In this document: positions 16,572-20,371 of the stretch, one piece after another | How the letters are laid out: every line of letters starts with the position of its first letter | Position numbering within the stretch: the first letter of the stretch is position 1 | Source of the DNA: Priapulus caudatus | Taxonomy: Eukaryota; Priapulida; Priapulimorpha; Priapulimorphida; Priapulidae | Assembly: GCF_000485595.1 (NCBI RefSeq) | Contig: NW_014578727.1 | Span: 39,397 to 59,767 of the forward strand | DNA: 20,371 nt | Direction: 5' to 3' | Program-made: the position numbers and the translations under genes | Notes under the pieces: model-generated | Told to the model about the DNA's origin: nothing | The model's database searches: none | What the model saw: only the letters and a program-made list of their open reading frames with translations

Positions 16572-19267
16572 CGAACATGCGATTCTACAAGCTGCATCCG
16601 ACTATGTCAGATGAGCTAAAAAAAGGCGTGAGGGAGGGGTTATAGGCTTCAAATATTTCATAGGCTCTTATTAAATTGGAGTGAATGGTTAGGGGTGGGG
16701 GTAGTGATAGTATTTCTGGCCCTCGAGTGTTTTATCTGACACGATGTGTCTTTATCAGGTCCCCCTATGGGTTATTGCCGGATCAGTGCCTTGTAACAAC
16801 TAGCATCAGAATGCTGTAAAATGTCCCAACCTATTTAAGGTTCAGAAAAGTTCATACCTGATTAGTTTGTGGTTTCCATCAATGTGCCACAAAGCATTTG
16901 GTGAAGGAACGTTGTACGATCGCCTCTGCACAGTGTTACCCCAGCGAAGGGCTACAGCAGCAGGATTAATTCTTATCATTGCTCTTCGAACTCGCTCGTA
17001 CGGCAACAGTATACCAATAGAGTCCAGTTGTGATCTTGCCCCACGATAACCGATATTCATGTTGCCAGTTGTCAGAGTTTTTAATTTGACATCAAGTGAG
17101 GCATCATCCAGCGTTGAGTAGCGCTGACGGATGCTCATTCCAAAGTCTCTGTGAAAAACAATGTACAGAAAGAAATATATTACCCTAAGCAGAAAACATT
17201 AATGTTAAAGCTTGCCGTGCTGATAACGGGTAAAGTCTGATTAGTTCAATCCTAAAACTAAGAGATAAGCCATAAGGGTACATATAAGACGTTACTTTTT
17301 TCAGATATATGCAGCTATCTTTCAGATACATTGAAGCAACTACTCCGACAGTCAATGTAAAAGATGAAGTTATTCCATATTACCAAAATCACAAATCCAG
17401 TATTACTCAGTAAAAGTCGAACCGTTTTATGTAATACTAAGAAATAACTAATGTATTAAACTTTATATAGAAAATGGGTGGGAAAACGGTTTATAATGGA
17501 AATAAATAATTTGGGTTTGAGAAAAATTTACAGAAGAAATGTTGTTGATATAAAGCATAAAAAGTTAGCTGAAGTCAATTTTAAAATTCAGTACATTTTA
17601 CCGTGTGGTAAATTGATATCTAAATGGGATATTAATACATATATGCTCAATGTTTTATACTGTAATAGTCTAGAGTCAACAGGGCATATGTTAGTTGAAT
17701 GTGTAGAGTTATCGACATATGGGAACATATTTTGTTTTGTTTAAAGTGTAACATTACATGGACCATATAGTTTTATGATATAGCATTGAAAATAAAATTT
17801 GTATTGTAATAAATCTGATCATCAGCACTCTTGTACATGTACTGTATGTTCAAATAATGGGTGGTGTGTAAACAACACAATTTGGGGGAAAATTTATATA
17901 TGGCACAACCGAGTATGTTTAAAAACAGCAGAAAAAGTTGAAATTTGAAATATATGCAAATGCTATATGTCTGCATTTCTATAATTTATCATCTGTGTAA
18001 AGTTCAAGCAATTACCCGGTGTTGCAATTATGTCAATGTGTAATATAAAATCTTTTTCGGAAATAAATGATATAAAAATAATAAATACTCTGACAGTCAT
18101 AAAACACTACAACTTTACTCAATAAATATAATGACCTACATACCTAAATCTTCTCTTCAAAGTTGGATATGACACGCCAAGCAGTCCAGCAATTTCAGTC
18201 CCTTTCAATCCAAGCTCGTTGAGGGATTTGAGCTGCTGCTCAGTAATGCTAAACCGTTCGTGACCTGAAGCTGCCCTTTCTTTTGCCGCTTGATACTCTA
18301 GACGTTCAGCCACAGGGGTAGCACGCTCGAGATGATCAATAAATAACTACAAAAGATAGAGTATAGTATTGTGAAAAGTTCTAATATATGAAAAACAATT
18401 AAACTTTTGATTAATGTCTCATTTTATTCTGGGCAGCAAACTGATTCTGCATTGCTATGAAAATGTAGTCCTCATGGGAAATACGTTTTTGTAGTAACTG
18501 AGAATCGGATTTATCCGGTCGCTCTTTGGAGCAATACATGTATTGAAAGTTTCATTATACTATATTAATGTGCTTCTCTGACTTCCCTTCATAATAAGAT
18601 ATTGAGTCTTTGATATATTAATAACTGTTGGGCTCTATGCTACGAAATGAAGACATCAATATTTTATTTTTATATTTATGATAGAAAGTCGGGTACGGGC
18701 ATCTAGGGCGCTGGTGCCGTGTACAAACAACGAAATACTTACTTGAAATGGGCACCTAATTGTATCTATTGCTAGCCTAAAGTTTCATCGGCCTTGGAAA
18801 TTGGATTAGCATAGATCTACACAAATGCTTGGCACAAGCGGTATAGCACTGTACTAAACATTAAAACATTTAAAAGTGTTCACCTTTTAGGTTTTTACCT
18901 ATAGTCTATATGCTTATAGCTTTCCAACATTTTGTCTTTTGATGGGGTGATTAAGGCCACTCTATATGGTATGATATGAATAAGTGGTTCTTATCAATAT
19001 TAATGACAGGCATATTATCTGCCGATAATATGCAATAATAACAACAGGACGTCGACTTACGTTGCATTCGTTTAGGAGTGCTTGCATCTGATCTCTTTCG
19101 ATGACGAGGCTGTCTATTCTTGCGAGGTTTCTTGTACACTCCCGCATTCGTTGGACAGCTTGCTGGGGTGTCATTGTTTGCTGCGTATGGGACCGTATTA
19201 CGTCAGCCACTATGTGGCGAATAGTTCCCAAAAAATCACGTATTGACTGAGAATCCGTGCCATCCAT
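13232..19267 (-). CDS. Integrase-core protein, 486 aa, four exons, apparently intact
   Basis: Exons: 19267-19061, 18346-18144, 17148-16858, 13991-13232. The start has a GCCATGG context. Donors are AAC|GTAAGT, TTTAG|GTATGT and CAG|GTATGA; acceptors are TTTTGTAG, TTTTTCACAG and CATAAACAG. Junction phases are 0, 2 and 2, and both phase-2 joins rebuild an Arg codon. Residues 1-69 are helical sequence of unknown role. Residues 70-137 include [18 protein letters not shown] and [17 protein letters not shown], a helix-turn-helix of the kind preceding this integrase type. Exon 3 ends with [13 protein letters not shown]. The RNase H-fold core has D227 (HIDGNHKL), D284 (RMDEGVEN) and E319 (NQRIERLW), i.e. 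D-x56-D-x34-[20 protein letters not shown] closely fits a metazoan integrase family known from fish and invertebrates. Such cores join DNA ends in transposition. No stop or frameshift was found across 486 codons and no terminal repeats were seen, so it may be a host gene or a component of a live element. Confidence 0.85.
14093..14205. repeat. Imperfect CA/CACG microsatellite
   Basis: CA dinucleotides interrupted by GCACGTGCGCG-like alternating purine-pyrimidine words. This is Z-DNA-prone sequence within intron 3 of the integrase-like gene. Confidence 0.85.
14264..14283 (-). promoter_or_regulatory. CTCF-like motif inside a CCAATAG...CTATTGG palindrome
   Basis: CCAATAGATGGCGCT (14264-14278) fits the CTCF core consensus CCASYAGRKGGCRSY at 14 of 15 positions and contains the AGATGGCGC core typical of insect CTCF sites. 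It is embedded in a 7-bp inverted repeat, CCAATAG/CTATTGG, around a six-base loop. The match is by consensus only; strand is given as that of the host gene. Confidence 0.4.
14364..14822. repeat. Dispersed repeat, copy 1 (about 460 bp)
   Basis: Collinear with 16143-16624 from AAAAATGGTAGGTCAC to GATGAGCTAAAAA. Shared landmarks are GACCATGTC.TCAGAAAATGTC, TTGACCTTTGAC, AGATTTGTGCCGCAA (twice), a CCCCCCC run and the 3' segment GCGATTCTACAAGCTGC. The 3' end has a small hairpin, CTGACTTCGTCAG (14798-14810), then CTAA. It is probably a non-autonomous mobile element; class is uncertain (A-rich 3' end as in SINEs, or hairpin plus CTAA as in Helitron-like elements). Confidence 0.8.
15098..15153. repeat. 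(GA)n microsatellite
   Basis: GA dinucleotides with sparse interruptions (AGAAGAGCGAGA, GGAGAGAGAGGGA). It lies about 60 bp upstream of the CRE-like site of the promoter-like patch and resembles a GAGA-type element, though simple slippage is sufficient explanation. Confidence 0.85.
15185..15300 (+). promoter_or_regulatory. CpG-rich promoter-like patch with CRE and YY1-type motifs, opposite strand to host gene
   Basis: A short CpG-dense patch stands out in AT-rich intron DNA. It holds TTACGTCA (15213-15220, ATF/CREB-like), the 12-bp palindrome CGCCGCGCGGCG (15246-15257) and AAGATGGCGGGC at 15274-15285, close to the YY1 consensus AANATGGCGGC. YY1 sites overlapping a start codon are common in short first exons of animal genes. 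The ATG (15276) opens [20 protein letters not shown] and ends at TGA 15354-15356. A donor-like G|GTAAGG (from 15289) and acceptor-like TACAG (to 15316) would join ATG to a longer open phase, but that intron would be only 28 bp. Confidence 0.35.
15671..15755. repeat. 85-nt imperfect hairpin with 27-nt arms
   Basis: The left arm 15671-15697 (starting ACGTAGACTAGTACC) and the right arm 15729-15755 (ending GTACCAGTCTACGT) are inverted copies with 4 mismatches in 27, around a 31-nt loop. Pairing ends cleanly outside the arms. Size and shape would suit a microRNA-like precursor or a very short foldback element. Expression cannot be judged from sequence. Confidence 0.7.
16024..16097. repeat. Dispersed repeat block, copy 2
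   Basis: Counterpart of 6862-6937, starting TTTGTTAACAGTCAACAAAT. It lies 45 bp before the larger dispersed repeat at 16143, so the two may be parts of one longer element of about 600 bp whose 5' part is missing at 14364. Confidence 0.7.
16143..16624. repeat. Dispersed repeat, copy 2 (about 480 bp) with DR1 hormone-receptor half-sites
   Basis: Second copy of the repeat at 14364-14822, about 20 bp longer because of an expanded (ACGC)n run. It carries TGACCTTTGACCT at 16238-16250 (its complement is a perfect AGGTCA-A-AGGTCA DR1), a third half-site just after, and TGACCTTTGACCTTTGACC at 16412-16430. DR1 elements bind RXR/HNF4/COUP-TF-type nuclear receptors. In copy 1 the same places are partly decayed. 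Confidence 0.8.
16538..16573. repeat. (ACGC)n microsatellite
   Basis: Tandem ACGC tetranucleotides within the 3' part of dispersed repeat copy 2. Copy 1 has a shorter, interrupted version at the same place (about 14747-14772), so expansion happened after the copies separated. Confidence 0.9.
17149..18143 (-). other. Intron 2 of integrase-like gene
   Basis: 995 bp between the donor TTTAG|GTATGT (18143) and the acceptor TTTTTCACAG (17149). AT-rich. It contains an opposite-strand LINE remnant at 17478-17875 and nothing else that I can support. Confidence 0.75.
17478..17875 (+). mobile_element. LINE ORF2 C-terminal remnant (zf-RVT-like)
   Basis: The frame 17478-17744 encodes [30 protein letters not shown] and [17 protein letters not shown], matching the layout of the zinc-binding tail (zf-RVT) after the reverse transcriptase in non-LTR retrotransposons (LKIKHKKL..N.....ILPCG..L.KW....C..C...E...H....C). 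The first Cys of the usual C..C pair appears replaced (VLYC). After a stop the adjacent phase continues with [20 protein letters not shown], again as in LINE tails. The reverse transcriptase itself is absent, consistent with an old fragment inserted in the intron. Confidence 0.5.
18347..19060 (-). other. Intron 1 of integrase-like gene
   Basis: 714 bp between the donor AAC|GTAAGT (19060) and the acceptor CTATCTTTTGTAG (18347). AT-rich, with no ORF, repeat or RNA gene that I can support. Confidence 0.75.
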
Positions 19268-19509
19268 GGCATATCCCTCTCCAGATTCCAGAGACACTCG
19301 ATACAAGAATGAAAAGTAAATACATCGTAAGTGCAATATTGTGCAGAACAGGTGGCGTTGGCGAGTTTGAATCCGTGCACAACCCTTGTACAGAACCCCT
19401 ATCACAGAACCTCCCCCCCCCCCGCTCAGCCCAGGCCGCCCCAGTCCCTGAATCATCGAAATTGAGACAGGTGATGTTTTTTAAACGCTAACCAGAAACC
19501 TAGCTTGTA
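19268..19509 (-). promoter_or_regulatory. 5' flank of integrase-like gene
   Basis: Sequence immediately upstream of the ATG. It contains a poly-C run (19413-19423). The frame stays open upstream to 19456 but lacks a good start there. The ATG at 19267 has the best translational context (GCCATGG), so this is treated as 5' UTR/promoter. No TATA box was identified. Confidence 0.35.
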
Positions 19510-19564
19510 CTATTATCAGGAGTAAGATAATATAGATCCTATATTATCTTACTCCTGCTATTAT
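19510..19564. mobile_element. Perfect 41-bp foldback flanked by 7-bp direct repeats
   Basis: Arms CAGGAGTAAGATAATATAG (19517-19535) and its exact reverse complement (19539-19557) flank a 3-nt loop. CTATTAT directly abuts both sides (19510-19516 and 19558-19564), as a target-site duplication would. It is probably a minimal MITE-like foldback insertion; an alternative is a hairpin-mediated inverted duplication. Confidence 0.65.
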
Positions 19565-20205
19565 ACTAATGGTGGGGCTGGGATAGTTCGTAAGTTTTAA
19601 ATCGATAATCGTATCGAAATTTTTGCACACCAAATATTTTAATGCCTAATCGAACCATGTCGCCTACAACGTACAAGTTTATTAACGGGTAGGCCTACTA
19701 TCGATGAATCTTCGCTCCCCTAACGGACTAAAGATTCAGTGACTGCAGGGCCATGGCCTCGCCGATATATCATGACATATGCTCATTCAGTCATTGCAGC
19801 AACGCTAAAAAATAAGACAAGTTGCTGGACAGGAACTGTACTGCACAAAATCGAATGGGGCCTAGGCGCTACTGAAATAGTGCAGTTTTTGTCAGGCCTG
19901 TAACCATGCCGACAGCGCTAGCCTACAGAGTACAGTACAACAAGTAGAACTTGTCAGTACAAGTCAGGCTACTTTAGTACTTACGCAGTTGAGTTACGAC
20001 TATATGTTGGCTATCATCCTCACATCATGAAGGGTCTGTGTCAGCTAGCTGTCGGCCCAAATATGATTTCCAAATAATGATCTGATACTTTTAATTTGAA
20101 ATAGTAAGCGTCATGTCGATCTGGATACGAATTATGAAGTTATACATCGATATTAGCGTCCACTAGACGATGCCGCCATCGTTCGGGGGCTTTTCCACAC
20201 GCTGA
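19565..20205. other. Intergenic stretch, nothing recognised
   Basis: No supported ORF, repeat or RNA gene. Base composition is more balanced than in the introns. It might include distal promoter sequence of the integrase-like gene. Confidence 0.45.
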
Positions 20206-20371
20206 GTCTGATTGGTTGGAATTACGTGCATGCTTGTAACTTTACATACACGCGTTTAATTATTTGTAAGACTTTGTCTGATTGGTTGGAATTACATACA
20301 CGCATTTAATTAATTACGTGCATGCTTGTAACTTTACATACACGCATTTAATTAATTACGTGCATGCTTGT
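20206..20371. repeat. Nested tandem repeats running off the window end
   Basis: GTCTGATTGGTTGGAATTAC starts at 20206 and again at 20276 (70-bp spacing). Within and after it, a unit containing ATTACGTGCATGCTTGTAAC and TTTACATACACGCATTTAAT repeats with a 42-bp period up to the last base. The array therefore continues beyond 20371. Confidence 0.8.

Larger units (their letters stand above)
13992..16857 (-). other. Intron 3 of integrase-like gene, repeat-rich
   Basis: 2,866 bp between the donor CAG|GTATGA (16857) and the acceptor CATAAACAG (13992). It holds, from low to high coordinate: CA/GT microsatellites, a CTCF-like site in a palindrome, two copies of a 460-480 bp dispersed repeat, a GA microsatellite, a CpG-rich opposite-strand promoter-like patch, an 85-nt hairpin and copy 2 of the 76-bp block. 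The open frame extending upstream from exon 4 to 14239 is intronic read-through of the CA repeat (Cys/Val-rich), not protein. Confidence 0.75.

Noticed and set aside
16376-16597. Minus-strand ORF with [13 protein letters not shown] repeats
   Set aside because: Translation of the (ACGC)n microsatellite.
1-20371. CRISPR array, operon or prokaryotic island
   Set aside because: No spaced identical repeats of CRISPR type, and introns and eukaryotic transposons throughout.

Overview
The window looks like nuclear DNA of an animal, most likely a marine invertebrate. It has GT-AG introns, a four-exon gene with phase-matched splice junctions, AT-rich intergenic DNA with microsatellites, and fragments of many eukaryotic transposon classes. 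Nothing prokaryotic (operons, ribosome binding sites, CRISPR) is visible, and no rRNA or tRNA gene was recognised. The species cannot be fixed from the sequence. The protein families seen recur in cnidarians, molluscs, echinoderms and lancelets.

Layout. 1-1010: AT-rich DNA with a decayed plus-strand coiled-coil exon that may be the Myb/SANT partner of a Harbinger transposon. 988-4323 (minus): a single reading frame of about 1,103 codons broken only by one TAG and one TGA. It encodes two CxxC...HxxC zinc modules followed by a large domain of a multicopy, functionally uncharacterised family with conserved Asp/His motifs suggestive of a nuclease or transposase. 4630-5089: left end of a hAT-like element with a 37-aa remnant. 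5341-6734 (minus): frameshifted PIF/Harbinger transposase with its DDE residues still visible. 6735-8820: non-coding DNA with a 34-bp tandem array, a GC-rich perfect palindrome and a (TAA)n stretch. 8825-10391 (plus): a ten-residue tandem repeat followed by a frameshifted HECT ubiquitin-ligase domain. 10584-12045 (plus): degraded Helitron N-terminal region with a surviving HIH (HUH-type) motif. 12341-12460: a 39-codon Cys-rich small ORF.

13232-19267 (minus): the only gene that reads through cleanly. Four exons join to a 486-aa protein with a winged/HTH-like segment and a retroviral-type integrase core (D227, D284, E319). Its introns hold two copies of a 460-480 bp dispersed repeat rich in nuclear-receptor half-sites, a LINE remnant, a CTCF-like site, an 85-nt hairpin and a small CpG-rich promoter-like patch on the opposite strand. 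Upstream of its first exon lies a perfect 41-bp foldback flanked by a 7-bp direct repeat. The window ends inside a 42-bp tandem repeat.

The loci do not form an evident pathway. The picture is a nest of transposon-derived genes at different stages of decay, with one intact integrase-like gene that may be either a live element component or domesticated. The best candidates for something undescribed are the large zinc-module protein at 988-4323 and the intact integrase gene.
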